A stretch of DNA of 64,000 bases from Microtetraspora glauca (GCA_001570385.1 BBYL01000007.1:620001-684000); one strand, 5' to 3'. Counted from the stretch's first letter, positions 43,478 through 51,331 are shown. Notes: generated by a model from the sequence alone, not told the origin. Program-made: numbers and translations.

Positions 43478-44641
43478 GTGGACGCGGAGCTGTACCAGCC
43501 ATCTGAGGAGCACCAGATGCTCCGCGAGGCCATCCGGGCCCTCGCCGACGAGAAGATCGCGCCGCGTGCCGCGGAGGCGGACGAGAACGAGGAGTTCCCG
43601 TGGGAGGTCTACAAGGACCTCGTCGCCGCCGAATTCCATGCCGTGCACGTTCCCGAGGAGTACGGCGGGGCCGGGGCCGACGCGCTCGCCGCCGTCATCG
43701 TGATCGAGGAGGTGGCGCGCGCCTGTGCCTCGTCCTCGCTCATCCCCGCCGTCAACAAGCTGGGCACGGTCCCGCTGCTGCTGTCCGCGTCCGACGAGCT
43801 CAAGCGGCGTTACCTCCCGCCCGTCGCCCGCGGCGAGGCGATGTTCTCGTACGCGCTGAGCGAGCCTGAGGCCGGCTCCGACGCGGCCGCCATGAAGACC
43901 CGGGCGGTCAAGGACGGCGACCACTACGTGCTCAACGGCACCAAGATGTGGATCACCAACGCCGGGGTGTCGGAGTACTACACGGTCATGGCCGTGACGG
44001 ACCCGTCGGCCGGCGCGCGCGGCATCTCCGCGTTCGTGGTCGAGAAGGCCGACGAGGGGGTGTCCTTCGGCGCCAAGGAGAAGAAACTCGGCATCAAGGG
44101 CTCGCCCACCCGGCAGGTCATCCTGGAGAACGTGCGGATCCCCGAGTCCCGCATGATCGGCGCGCCCGGCACCGGTTTCAAGACCGCGCTCGCCACCCTC
44201 GACCACACCCGCGTCACGATCGCCGCCCAGGCGCTCGGCATCGCGCAGGGCGCGCTCGACTACGCCATCGGGTACGTCAAGGAGCGCAAGCAGTTCGGCA
44301 AGCCGATCGCCGAGTTCCAGGGGCTCCAGTTCATGATCGCCGACATGGCGATGAAGCTGGAGGCCGCCAGGCAGCTCACCTACGCCGCCGCCGCGAAGTC
44401 CGAGCTCGCCATGCACGGCACGCCGGTCAAGGACCTGACGTTCTTCTCCAGCGCGGCCAAGTGCGCCGCCTCCGACGCCGCCATGGAGATCACCACCGAC
44501 GCCGTCCAGCTTCTCGGCGGCTACGGCTACACGCGCGAGTACCCGGTCGAGCGCATGATGCGCGACGCCAAGATCACCCAGATCTACGAGGGCACCAACC
44601 AGATCCAGCGCATGGTCATGGCCCGCCAGCTCTTGAAGTAA
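43478..44641 (+). CDS. acd: acyl-CoA dehydrogenase; its 3' end is the target of tandem insertions
   Basis: 387 residues, GTG start with AAAGGAGG seven bases upstream. FAD enzyme of beta-oxidation or branched-chain acyl-CoA breakdown: YALSEPEAGSDAA, MWITNAG (FAD contact), DHTRVTIAAQALG, QLLGGYGYTREYPVERMMRD and the catalytic Glu in IYEGTNQIQ. The last 23 codons and the terminator are repeated twice downstream at 46671-46739 and 50437-50505, each with three base differences. The gene itself is intact. Confidence 0.94.
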   Translation: MDAELYQPSEEHQMLREAIRALADEKIAPRAAEADENEEFPWEVYKDLVAAEFHAVHVPEEYGGAGADALAAVIVIEEVARACASSSLIPAVNKLGTVPLLLSASDELKRRYLPPVARGEAMFSYALSEPEAGSDAAAMKTRAVKDGDHYVLNGTKMWITNAGVSEYYTVMAVTDPSAGARGISAFVVEKADEGVSFGAKEKKLGIKGSPTRQVILENVRIPESRMIGAPGTGFKTALATLDHTRVTIAAQALGIAQGALDYAIGYVKERKQFGKPIAEFQGLQFMIADMAMKLEAARQLTYAAAAKSELAMHGTPVKDLTFFSSAAKCAASDAAMEITTDAVQLLGGYGYTREYPVERMMRDAKITQIYEGTNQIQRMVMARQLLK

Positions 44642-44731
44642 CCCCTGACGTGCAGAAACCCCGTCTCCTGTGGTGAAGGAGGCGGGGTTCGCTGTCTCTG
44701 GGAGGGAGCCCTAAACGATCACTGTTCCGTC
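44571..44731 (+). repeat. direct repeat copy 1: acd 3' end, terminator and junction motif
   Basis: Native copy fused to the acd body. It covers the last 23 codons (44573-44641), a terminator hairpin (44657-44689) and a tail ending CGATCACTGTTCCGTC. Copies 2 and 3 share this order of parts. Confidence 0.92.
44657..44689 (+). terminator. acd terminator hairpin (repeat copy 1)
   Basis: Stem AACCCCG-t-CTCCT with AGGAG-g-CGGGGTT, loop 7. The corresponding hairpins in copies 2 (46755-46784) and 3 (50522-50553) keep pairing although some bases differ. Confidence 0.8.
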
Positions 44732-44850
44732 CCTGTTCCGTGAGACACGCCGCGCGGCCGGAACAGACGGTCATCGATGGCCTTCCGGGCGCGGTCGTGG
44801 GAGCCGGACATCATGTGGAGGCGCAACGTGTTATGGGCTCCCCGTTATCG

Positions 44851-45291
44851 TCAGCGTTGGCTGGCCCGGTCGACGCCCTTATGCACCCGCACCGTGCGGT
44901 CGATGAGCTCGCGCAGCGCGCTCTCGTCGACCTCGTCGAGCCGTTTCAGGTAGAGGCATCCCTTTCCGGTTTTGTGTGGACCGAGCCGGGGGAGCACCGA
45001 TGCGTGCCGCTCCTCGAACCCGCCCACCAGGTAGACGACGAGCTGCTGCTTGCGCGGCGAGAAGGCAGCCAGGGGCCAGTCGCCCGTGTGCCCGCTCTCG
45101 TAGGTGTAGCGGTAGCTGCCGAAGCCGACGATGCTCGGGCCCCACATCACCGCGGGCTCGCCGGTCACCTCGCGCAGAATCGTGCAGAGGCGCTCCGCGT
45201 CGGCCCGCCGGCGTTCGTCGGGGACTGCGGCCAGGAAGTCGTCGACGCTGGCGTCCGTCGGGACCGTCACCGGCTGTTTCGATGTCGCCAT
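44851..45291 (-). CDS. DUF1801-domain protein in unit A
   Basis: 146 residues from ATG 45291 (MATSKQPVTV). The core VDDFLAAVPDERRRADAERL, VMWGPSIVGFGSYRYTYESG and KGCLYLKRLDEVDESALREL matches the DUF1801/YdhG-like fold of small cytosolic proteins, which has no settled function. A Cys-Leu-Tyr strand and the Gly-rich GFGSY loop are the family's typical features. The upstream 15 codons in the same frame are ignored because this ATG fits the family start. It appears intact, unlike its neighbours in the unit. Confidence 0.85.
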   Translation of the reverse strand: MATSKQPVTVPTDASVDDFLAAVPDERRRADAERLCTILREVTGEPAVMWGPSIVGFGSYRYTYESGHTGDWPLAAFSPRKQQLVVYLVGGFEERHASVLPRLGPHKTGKGCLYLKRLDEVDESALRELIDRTVRVHKGVDRASQR

Positions 45292-45295
45292 GAAG

Positions 45296-45391
45296 TCATG
45301 CTCCCACGTCAGTACGACGAAGTTTGTGGGGCGCATAGGGGCCGCGCAGGCCGGGGTTCTCCTCGGGCGGGTTGATCGTGGTGTTTGTCAT
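45296..45391 (-). CDS. possible 31-codon ORF with strong ribosome site
   Basis: ATG 45391 is preceded by AAAGGAG at eight bases, and the frame codes TNTTINPPEENPGLRGPYAP and a basic end (HKLRRTDVGA). It stops five bases before the DUF1801 start, so the two may be cotranscribed. It is divergent from the decayed XRE gene. It could be a small peptide, a leader or a remnant; I do not recognise it. Confidence 0.4.
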   Translation of the reverse strand: MTNTTINPPEENPGLRGPYAPHKLRRTDVGA

Positions 45392-45545
45392 GATCACGTC
45401 TCCTTTCGTCGCGGCCGGTGCTGCGTTGTGACACCGAGATTGCGGCGAAAGGGCGCAGGACGAGATCACTACACGACGGGACATGTTCAAGACGTCCCGT
45501 CTACGATTGCCAGGTCCCTGGACGTCCTCGAACGTGGCAGTTGAG

Positions 45546-45910
45546 ATGGCGAACGAGCGGTTACGCGCGGCACTTCTGGAACGTGGGGTGAGTATCGCCG
45601 ATCTGGCGACCGCCATCGAAGTGGATCCCAAGACGGTCGAGCGGTGGATCGCCAAAGGCCGCGCACCGTACCGAAAGCACAGGTAAGCCGTCGCCGTACA
45701 CCTGGGAATGGATGAGAGCTACCTCTGGCCCGAGGCGCTCACGCGCGAGCAGGTCGCCTCAGCATCCGAGAGCGAGATCGTCACCGTCTACCCCCACCGC
45801 TGGGCCGTACCCAGGGACGCATGGGGGACGTCTGTTCGCCCAAGCCAAGAATGACATCGGCGTGCTCGTCTACAGCGGGTTGTTCCTCGCCGACGACGCG
45901 GGCGTCGGCC
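45546..45910 (+). pseudogene. decayed XRE-family regulator in unit A
   Basis: The N-terminal helix-turn-helix reads ANERLRAALLERGVSIADLA then VDPKTVERWIAKGRAPYRKHR. At 45684-45686 a TAA stands where a Tyr codon (TAC) would be expected. The same frame then continues sensibly (AVAVHLGMDESYLWPEALTR, ESEIVTVYPHRWAVPRDAWG). Near 45825 an extra G in a G-run shifts the frame, and the sense continues in the other frame as RLFAQAKNDIGVLVYSGLFL before resemblance is lost. Two disabling changes plus a missing C-terminus mean the gene is dead. Confidence 0.8.
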
Positions 45911-46052
45911 CCCAGTCCTGGCCCCACTTCTCGTCGGCCCCTTCTCCCTTCACGTGCAACCAGCAAAAGGAACGATCTAAGATTCGGGCCACGACACTTC
46001 AGAGGTCGAGTGCGTACGGGAAGGTCTGCACCGTCACCGCGACCCGCCAGAC

Positions 46053-46280
46053 ATGGGGAGTTACGACGGGCTCGATTCGATCTGGGTTCTATGGGTTCCC
46101 GAACACCTAAGTGTGTGGTCCAAGCGGCTGGACAGGTGGACTGACATGATTTTCGCCGCGGCAAATCAAGATGAGGATCTCGAGCCGTACCTGTCTGTGC
46201 TGCAAGATGCCGAGGCTGTGTTTCTTGAAGCCATCGACTACCCCAAAGGATCGCCCTACTATTTCGGGTTCAACGCATAG
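46053..46280 (+). CDS. short hypothetical ORF, possibly a gene remnant
   Basis: 75 codons (GSYDGLDSIWVLWVPEHLSV at the start, ending SPYYFGFNA), acidic and Trp-rich. It has no clear ribosome site and an open frame without actinobacterial codon bias. It looks like the C-terminal part of a lost protein, but I do not recognise a family. Unit A has other decayed genes, which favours a remnant. Confidence 0.3.
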   Translation: MGSYDGLDSIWVLWVPEHLSVWSKRLDRWTDMIFAAANQDEDLEPYLSVLQDAEAVFLEAIDYPKGSPYYFGFNA

Positions 46281-46420
46281 GCCGATAAGTCAGCGTCCTC
46301 TACATGCGGATTTCATGGAAGTCGATGCCGTTGTCGGCGCTGCCAGCTACCAGCAGCACACCGCGATTCCAATGACGGATGCGCGAACCGGAGCGCCAGC
46401 CAGTCCCACCGCGAACGTCA

Positions 46421-46528
46421 TCAGGCCCAGCTTCCCCTAGCAGTACGTAGGGGCTTATGGCGAATGCGCCAGCGGAATAAGGTGCCATTGACGGTGATGA
46501 GCCGCGAATATTTCTTCGGGATCGTCAT
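46421..46528 (-). pseudogene. 5' remnant of a small conserved gene at the right end of unit A
   Basis: AGGAGG lies six bases before ATG 46528. The first residues, TIPKKYSRLITVNGTLFRW, recall from memory the N-terminus of a short uncharacterised actinobacterial protein family, but the frame ends after 35 codons. The same start region, more decayed, is found at 50227-50299 in unit B. Confidence 0.5.
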
Positions 46529-46668
46529 GACCAGCCTCCTGCGCTGTTCCGTTGCTGTTCCGTGGGATGGCCGAGAACAGCGAGAAGCGACGAGAGCCAG
46601 TCGCAACAGTAATCCCTGCTCAGGCTCCTGATCGACGGGTTTCCGCAGGTGGCCACCGAGCGTATCGG
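46529..46668. other. conserved right-end segment of unit A
   Basis: Similar by eye to 50306-50434 in unit B: both have CTGTTCCGTGGGA and, next to the acd repeat, CGCAGGTGGCC-N5-GAGCG-N-ATCGGAG. No gene is supported in either. It may be an end sequence needed for mobility. Confidence 0.5.
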
Positions 46669-46825
46669 AGATCACCCAGATCTACGAGGGCACCACCCAG
46701 ATCCAGCGCATGGTCATGGCCCGCCAGTTGTTGAAGTAACCCCTGACGTGAAGAAACCCCGTCTCCTGTGAAGGAGGCGGGGTTCCGTCGGGGCTGAATG
46801 GGGCTCTAAACGATCACTGTTCTGT
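46669..46825 (+). repeat. direct repeat copy 2: acd 3' end, terminator and junction motif
   Basis: Codes the same C-terminal residues as acd with one replacement (Asn to Thr) and stops at 46737-46739. Three of 69 bases differ from copy 1. The hairpin at 46755-46784 is kept. The tail CGATCACTGTTCTGTC contains the stop codon of the minus-strand NACHT gene. Confidence 0.92.
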
Positions 46826-49800
46826 CTGGGCCGCCTCTGGTAGCTCGACTCGCCCATCGGCGAAGAACCTGATCTGCGTCCGCTCCGACGTGATTGCCAG
46901 CGCATCGAACAAATCGACTCCCTGCCATCCGCGCGGTGGAGCAAGGTAGATCGCGAATAGCTCCCTGGCCAACTCGATACTGTCAGGCTCGATGACAGAG
47001 GCGATGCGAGCGGCGAGGCTCGCGAGGTCCTCGCCCGCAGCGTCCGGGAATCCGAGTGGTGACAGTCTGCGTAACGTCTCCAAGGCCAGCGAGCTGGGCA
47101 TCACCCGGGAGAGGTCCCAGATCATGCTGAGCACGGGCCATTCGCCATCTAGTGGTGTTGTCTCGAGAAGTGCGAGCAACTGGCGAGAGATCCCCTCAGA
47201 GCCGCGGGGCGACGCCCTGTCGATCAGCTTTCGCGCCGACGCGGACACCTCGAGTGGTGAATCATCACCGTCTCCCGTGGCCTTCCTGGCGAACTCCGCG
47301 CTGAGCTGTTCGTCCATTTCTAGGAGGACCTCGGATTCCTCTGCGAACTCGGCAAATGCTTGGTCGATCAACCAATCGGGGTCGCCGGCGTACCGCAGAT
47401 AGCCGAATCGTGAGCGGGAAACTCGGAAATCGAGGAGAACGGCCTCGTCGTTCATCGATCGGCGAAGCCGATCGAAGGCCTCCCTGTCTCCCCAGCAGGC
47501 CAGCAGCGCGGTGGCGGCGAGCCGAACGCGCCAGTCCACTTTGAGATCCACATGGAGTTCTCTGATCTGGCGTTCCGAGGTCTCTCTCGAGTTTCGGAGC
47601 ACCGTCAGGACATGCCACCGGACGGGCCAATCAAATCGTTCGTCGCGGGCCGCTTCAATCATCACCTCGACGGGTAGGCCCCCCGGTTTCTCCCGTAGAT
47701 GGTGAGCGATGTTATCGACGATGTCGGAGCGCGTTCGGGGATCGAGCATTGCCGCCACCAGCAGGGACACCGAGCCCTGCTCGTTCAGTTCGGCGATCGC
47801 GTCGACGATGGTGGAGTCCAGGAGTTTGGATTCCTCGCGGAGCAGGGGAACCACCTCATCAAGGCGCACGTCGCCGAGTGCGACGAGAGCTTCGAAGAGC
47901 GGTGCGGACGCCGCGTTGTAGTACTCGTCGGCTAGTGCCGCGTCCAGCGCCTCGCGAAGCTCAGGAATGGCGGCGGTGTCTCCCGCCTTGCGCAGGGCGT
48001 CGGCGATGGCCCTAATCCCATAGCCGACGCTATCGATGGACGCGGTCATCTTTCTCAGCCGAGCCAGAAGGATGGGCACCGCATTCGCGCTGTCCTGACC
48101 GGCGAGGTGATCCACGACAGTGGTGACCAACTCGTCGTCGCCCTCATCGAGTTGAGGCAGGAGATCTGACAGCACTTTGACGTCCGCGAAACTCGACGAC
48201 GTCACCGCCTGGAGCAGGGTAATCCGCCGCTCCGAATCGAGAGAGGCGTCGGTCAGGAGAAGCGTCAACTCGCCGAGCATCGCATCGCCGCCGATCTCGA
48301 CGAGCAGATTGGCGGCCTCGCGGTACACCGTCTGGTACGGGGAGGAAACGTACAGCTCGCGCAGCTCGACGATAATGCGCTCGCGCAGTCCGGCCAGCCG
48401 TACCCGAGGGTTGCCGATCAGGCAATGACCTGACGCGAACACGTCGCCGTGGAGCAGGTCGTCGTCGGCGGCCAGGGGTTGGCCCACCGGGGGCAGGGTT
48501 TCAGTGGCACCGCGGCCGAGGATGGCGAGCAGGAGTGGGGAGGCATCCCTCAGCCTGCCGGCGAGGAGAAGGATGACCTCCTCCCACCACGGGTCATGGC
48601 GGCGGGTGGCGACCTCCTGAAGAGTGGAAGGCCCGGCCTCGGCGATGGCCTCGGCGGCGAAGAACTCCTGGAGTGTGAGATGCAGAAACCCGTACACGTC
48701 GTGGGCTTGCTCTCTGAGCAGGCCGTACTGGGTGACGATCTCTTCCAGGATGCCCTTGGCGTCATCCCGGCGCAGGCCGATCGATGGCAGGAAGTCCGCT
48801 ATGACCTCGAGTAGCTCATCCTTGGCGAAGTAAGCGAGACCGCGTTGATGGAAGTACCACGCGACCTCGGTCAGCAGGTCACGCTTCCGATCGCTGGTGA
48901 AGCGGGAGAAGCGTTTGATACCGCGGCGGCTGTCCCACTCGTTGAGAAGCACGGATACCGTGCGCTTGTAGAGCTCGGCGCGCCTCTCGGGAAGCTCCAG
49001 CTCGCTGGCATAGACGATCGCGATGAGGGACAACAGGAGCGGATTGGCGCTGAGCGTGAGGATGCGGGTGTTGACGGCCAGCGCCGCGCGCAGTCCCTCG
49101 GCCCGCTGCTCGTCGCTGTCGAACCAGTTGCCGATGAACTCGTCAATCTGTTCGAAGTTGAAGTCCAGGACGTCTAGCGTGCGGAACCTGGCCAACTGCC
49201 CGCGCCAGCTCGCCTTGCGGCAGGTGACGGCGATGAGCGCTTCGGGATAGCGGCTGGCAAGCCTGTCGATCTCGGTCACGATGCGATCGTGGCCTTGTTG
49301 GGCTGTCTCGGCGTCGGGCCCGCTCTGCACCTCGTCGAGGCCGTCGAGCAGAAGGATCCCGCGCCCGGCGGCCAGTTCGGCGTCGAGGAACTCGGCCGCG
49401 TTGGCGAAGTCGTACTGGTCATGCCAGAGCTTGGCTGCGTAGGAGAGAATGTTGGGTTCGGCCGTCCCCGCGGCGTGCCGGAGTTCCACGAAGATTGGCA
49501 GGCTGTCCTCGATCCTGAGGTCTTCGCGAGCGGCCAGCAGCGCCAGATGGCGGAGCATCGTCGTTTTCCCCGCTCCCGGGTCGCCGAGCACCACAACACG
49601 GCGGTACTTGTCAAGCGCCTCCTCGGGGGACATGACCTCGCCGGAACGCTGTTGGCGGCGTGCCATGGTGAGACGCATGAGATCCGCTGGATCGCCCTTG
49701 GCGGCCTTGTTGAGTTCGTCATCCCGCTCGTAGCGCAGCGGTTCCTGCTCGTGCACGCGGACCTGGATATAGATCTTCTCCAGCTTCAGCGGCTTCGATA

Positions 49801-50041
49801 TCGTCAGGATTCTGAAGCTGCCGAGGTCGTCGATAATGCGCTTGCGCAACCCGTCTACCCGGCCGCGAGCGGCCCGCAGTCGCTTGGCGCGTCCTGGCGG
49901 AACGACCCTGGCAGCCGCAGGGGTATTGAGCGCCAGCTTCTCCCGCTCCAGCTTGTAGCTCCTGCGCGTTGAGAGAAGGCCGATTCCAGCGGCGGCCAGT
50001 GTGCCGAATAACGCGATCAACGCAATGACGATCTCTTTCAC
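46814..50041 (-). CDS. membrane-anchored NACHT-HEAT STAND ATPase (NLR-like, probable defence protein)
   Basis: 1,075 residues from GTG 50041. Order: one membrane helix (4-24, IVIALIALFGTLAAAGIGLL), a basic coiled region, then the NACHT module with Walker A GDPGAGKT (153-160) and Walker B LLLDGLDE (230-237). Next come helical NACHT-associated parts (YGFLHLTLQEFFAAEAIAE) and a long HEAT-like solenoid (about 600-900). NACHT STAND proteins of bacteria act as sensor-effectors in phage defence (bNACHT/NLR-related). No nuclease, TIR or protease domain is seen; the membrane helix could be the effector. The longer frame to 50536 runs into the right-end repeats and is rejected. The TGA stop lies in the repeated junction motif. 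Confidence 0.85.
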   Translation of the reverse strand: MKEIVIALIALFGTLAAAGIGLLSTRRSYKLEREKLALNTPAAARVVPPGRAKRLRAARGRVDGLRKRIIDDLGSFRILTISKPLKLEKIYIQVRVHEQEPLRYERDDELNKAAKGDPADLMRLTMARRQQRSGEVMSPEEALDKYRRVVVLGDPGAGKTTMLRHLALLAAREDLRIEDSLPIFVELRHAAGTAEPNILSYAAKLWHDQYDFANAAEFLDAELAAGRGILLLDGLDEVQSGPDAETAQQGHDRIVTEIDRLASRYPEALIAVTCRKASWRGQLARFRTLDVLDFNFEQIDEFIGNWFDSDEQRAEGLRAALAVNTRILTLSANPLLLSLIAIVYASELELPERRAELYKRTVSVLLNEWDSRRGIKRFSRFTSDRKRDLLTEVAWYFHQRGLAYFAKDELLEVIADFLPSIGLRRDDAKGILEEIVTQYGLLREQAHDVYGFLHLTLQEFFAAEAIAEAGPSTLQEVATRRHDPWWEEVILLLAGRLRDASPLLLAILGRGATETLPPVGQPLAADDDLLHGDVFASGHCLIGNPRVRLAGLRERIIVELRELYVSSPYQTVYREAANLLVEIGGDAMLGELTLLLTDASLDSERRITLLQAVTSSSFADVKVLSDLLPQLDEGDDELVTTVVDHLAGQDSANAVPILLARLRKMTASIDSVGYGIRAIADALRKAGDTAAIPELREALDAALADEYYNAASAPLFEALVALGDVRLDEVVPLLREESKLLDSTIVDAIAELNEQGSVSLLVAAMLDPRTRSDIVDNIAHHLREKPGGLPVEVMIEAARDERFDWPVRWHVLTVLRNSRETSERQIRELHVDLKVDWRVRLAATALLACWGDREAFDRLRRSMNDEAVLLDFRVSRSRFGYLRYAGDPDWLIDQAFAEFAEESEVLLEMDEQLSAEFARKATGDGDDSPLEVSASARKLIDRASPRGSEGISRQLLALLETTPLDGEWPVLSMIWDLSRVMPSSLALETLRRLSPLGFPDAAGEDLASLAARIASVIEPDSIELARELFAIYLAPPRGWQGVDLFDALAITSERTQIRFFADGRVELPEAAQTEQ

Positions 50042-50434
50042 AGAGCCTCGCAGGGGGATCGGCTTACCACAGTCTGACACACGGAATGACCATGGAGACA
50101 GGGCAGACGAAGCGGCTGGCGATCTGGCCGGGTGATCTAGGATCATCGCCTTGAGAGCTGGTGCCGGACGGCCAACTGTCCGTCGGCGACCAGAAGAGAT
50201 GCCAGGCCGGTCGCCCAATGTCAAGCGGTCGGGTGTGGGCGCGCGGTAAGCCACATCACTCACAGTGATGAGGCGAGAACCCTTGCTGGGCAGCGTCGCC
50301 GGACACCTCCTGGTCTTGGACTGTTCCGTGGGAGCATCAAAACCGGCGGCAACCGACGGAAGGTCCCGGAAAGCGTATGCCCTGGTCAACGGCACGATCC
50401 AGCAGCTATCGCAGGTGGCCCAAGAGCGCATCGG
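50042..50434. other. upstream region of the NACHT gene and right end of unit B
   Basis: No supported gene. It should hold the promoter of the NACHT gene and, from about 50227 on, the right-end segment shared with unit A. Confidence 0.5.
50227..50299 (-). pseudogene. decayed copy of the same 5' gene remnant at the right end of unit B
   Basis: AGGAGG (minus strand, 50306-50311) is followed by GCG at the place of the ATG in unit A, then LPSKGSRLITVSDVAYRAP, alignable with the unit A remnant (SRLITV core). The start codon is lost and the rest has no sense. Confidence 0.45.
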
Positions 50435-50594
50435 AGAACACCCAGATCTATGAGGGCACCAACCAGATCCAGCGCATGGTGATGGCCCGCCAGCTCTTGA
50501 AGTAACCCCTTGAAGTGCGGAAACCCCGCCTCTCACTCTTGGGAGGCGGGGTTCGCTGTTTCCTGATCCGACGCTAAACGATCACTGTTCCGTC
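50435..50594 (+). repeat. direct repeat copy 3: acd 3' end, terminator and junction motif
   Basis: Codes the acd C-terminus with one replacement at the first repeated codon (Ile to Asn) and two silent changes, stop at 50503-50505. The hairpin at 50522-50553 has a different but still paired stem. The tail CGATCACTGTTCCGTC codes, on the other strand, the last residues of the tetR gene. Confidence 0.92.
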
Positions 50595-51305
50595 GCTTGT
50601 AGGCCTTGCGGCCGTGGCGCCCCGGGACCCTCGCCCTGGACGCGCCGCCTGCGGCCTGGTCGCACCCTCGGCGATGCCGACCACGACCGTTTCCAGCATC
50701 CGCTCGAACTCGGCCTCACCACCGAACCCCGCTTGCAGGGGAGCCAGGGCGGACAGGGTCGGATACAGGGTCGGATCGAACGCCGGTGGGGCCGCGCCCG
50801 TTGCGGGGTCACCGGTCCCACCGGGATCCGCGCTCACGGTGGCGAGCAGGTACCCGTTGAGGAATCCAAAGAGAACCAGGGGGGCGTCCGCGATCGTCTG
50901 GTCGGGGATCCCGGCACGACGCATCGCCGCAGTCAGCCGCTCGAGCGCCTCCAGGGCCACCGCTGAGGTCTGCGCTCGGGTCGCCAGCAACGGAAAGATT
51001 CGGGGATGGCGCATCGCCATGTCCCGATATCCACGGGCCATCGTGCGCGCGATGGCCGTCCAGTCGTCCGGCCACTGCGCGGAGGTGGCCGAGACCTCTG
51101 TCAGGACGGCTTCGGAGACGGCGTCCAGCAGTGCGGCCTTGCCCTTGATGTGGTTGTAGATCGACATCGGATCGACGCCGAGCTCGGACGCCAGGCGCCG
51201 CACCCCGAATGATTCCAGACCCTGGCGATCGACGAGATCCACTGCCGCGGCGGCAATCCGCTGGCGGCTCAGTCCGGCCGGTTTGCCCTGCGTACGTTTC
51301 GCCAC
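50574..51305 (-). CDS. TetR-family regulator
   Basis: 243 residues. Helix-turn-helix SFGVRRLASELGVDPMSIYNHI, then a TetR_C-type ligand domain (about 80-220). The final residues SDGTVIV are coded inside direct repeat copy 3, so the gene borders the insertion hotspot directly. It is divergent from a small membrane protein gene, with two palindromes in the 197-bp gap, so it very likely represses that gene. Confidence 0.9.
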   Translation of the reverse strand: MAKRTQGKPAGLSRQRIAAAAVDLVDRQGLESFGVRRLASELGVDPMSIYNHIKGKAALLDAVSEAVLTEVSATSAQWPDDWTAIARTMARGYRDMAMRHPRIFPLLATRAQTSAVALEALERLTAAMRRAGIPDQTIADAPLVLFGFLNGYLLATVSADPGGTGDPATGAAPPAFDPTLYPTLSALAPLQAGFGGEAEFERMLETVVVGIAEGATRPQAARPGRGSRGATAARPTSDGTVIV

Positions 51306-51331
51306 TCGTCACCCTCTCCGCGCCTTGCTCA

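Larger units (their letters stand above)
44642..46739. mobile_element. accessory unit A (2,098 bp) between acd-end copies 1 and 2
   Basis: Bounded by direct repeats of the acd 3' end. Measured stop codon to stop codon it is 2,098 bp; the real crossover point inside the repeat is unknown. Contents: DUF1801 gene, possible 31-codon ORF, decayed XRE regulator and, at the right end, a broken minus-strand gene start that is also found in unit B. No integrase or transposase gene is visible. The structure fits site-specific insertion into the acd 3' end, with the unit carrying a replacement end. CTGTTCCGT occurs twice at each edge. Confidence 0.7.
46740..50505. mobile_element. accessory unit B (3,766 bp) between acd-end copies 2 and 3
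   Basis: Delimited by the second and third acd 3' ends. It holds a single large gene (NACHT-HEAT ATPase) plus a right-end segment related to that of unit A. No recombinase gene is seen. The coding sequence uses A/T-ending codons more often than flanking genes, consistent with acquisition from elsewhere. Whether A and B entered one after the other or as a composite cannot be told. Confidence 0.7.

Noticed and set aside
50265..50453. 62-codon plus-strand ORF before repeat copy 3
   Set aside because: It shares QVA-x-ERIG-x-HPDL with unit A, but this results from DNA similarity of the unit ends; no ribosome site. The resemblance to an integrase C-terminus was considered and is too weak.
50042..50536. 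N-terminal extension of the NACHT gene to 50536
   Set aside because: Runs through the right-end repeats and acd terminator, Cys/Ser/Arg-rich without sense. GTG 50041 before a membrane helix is a better start.
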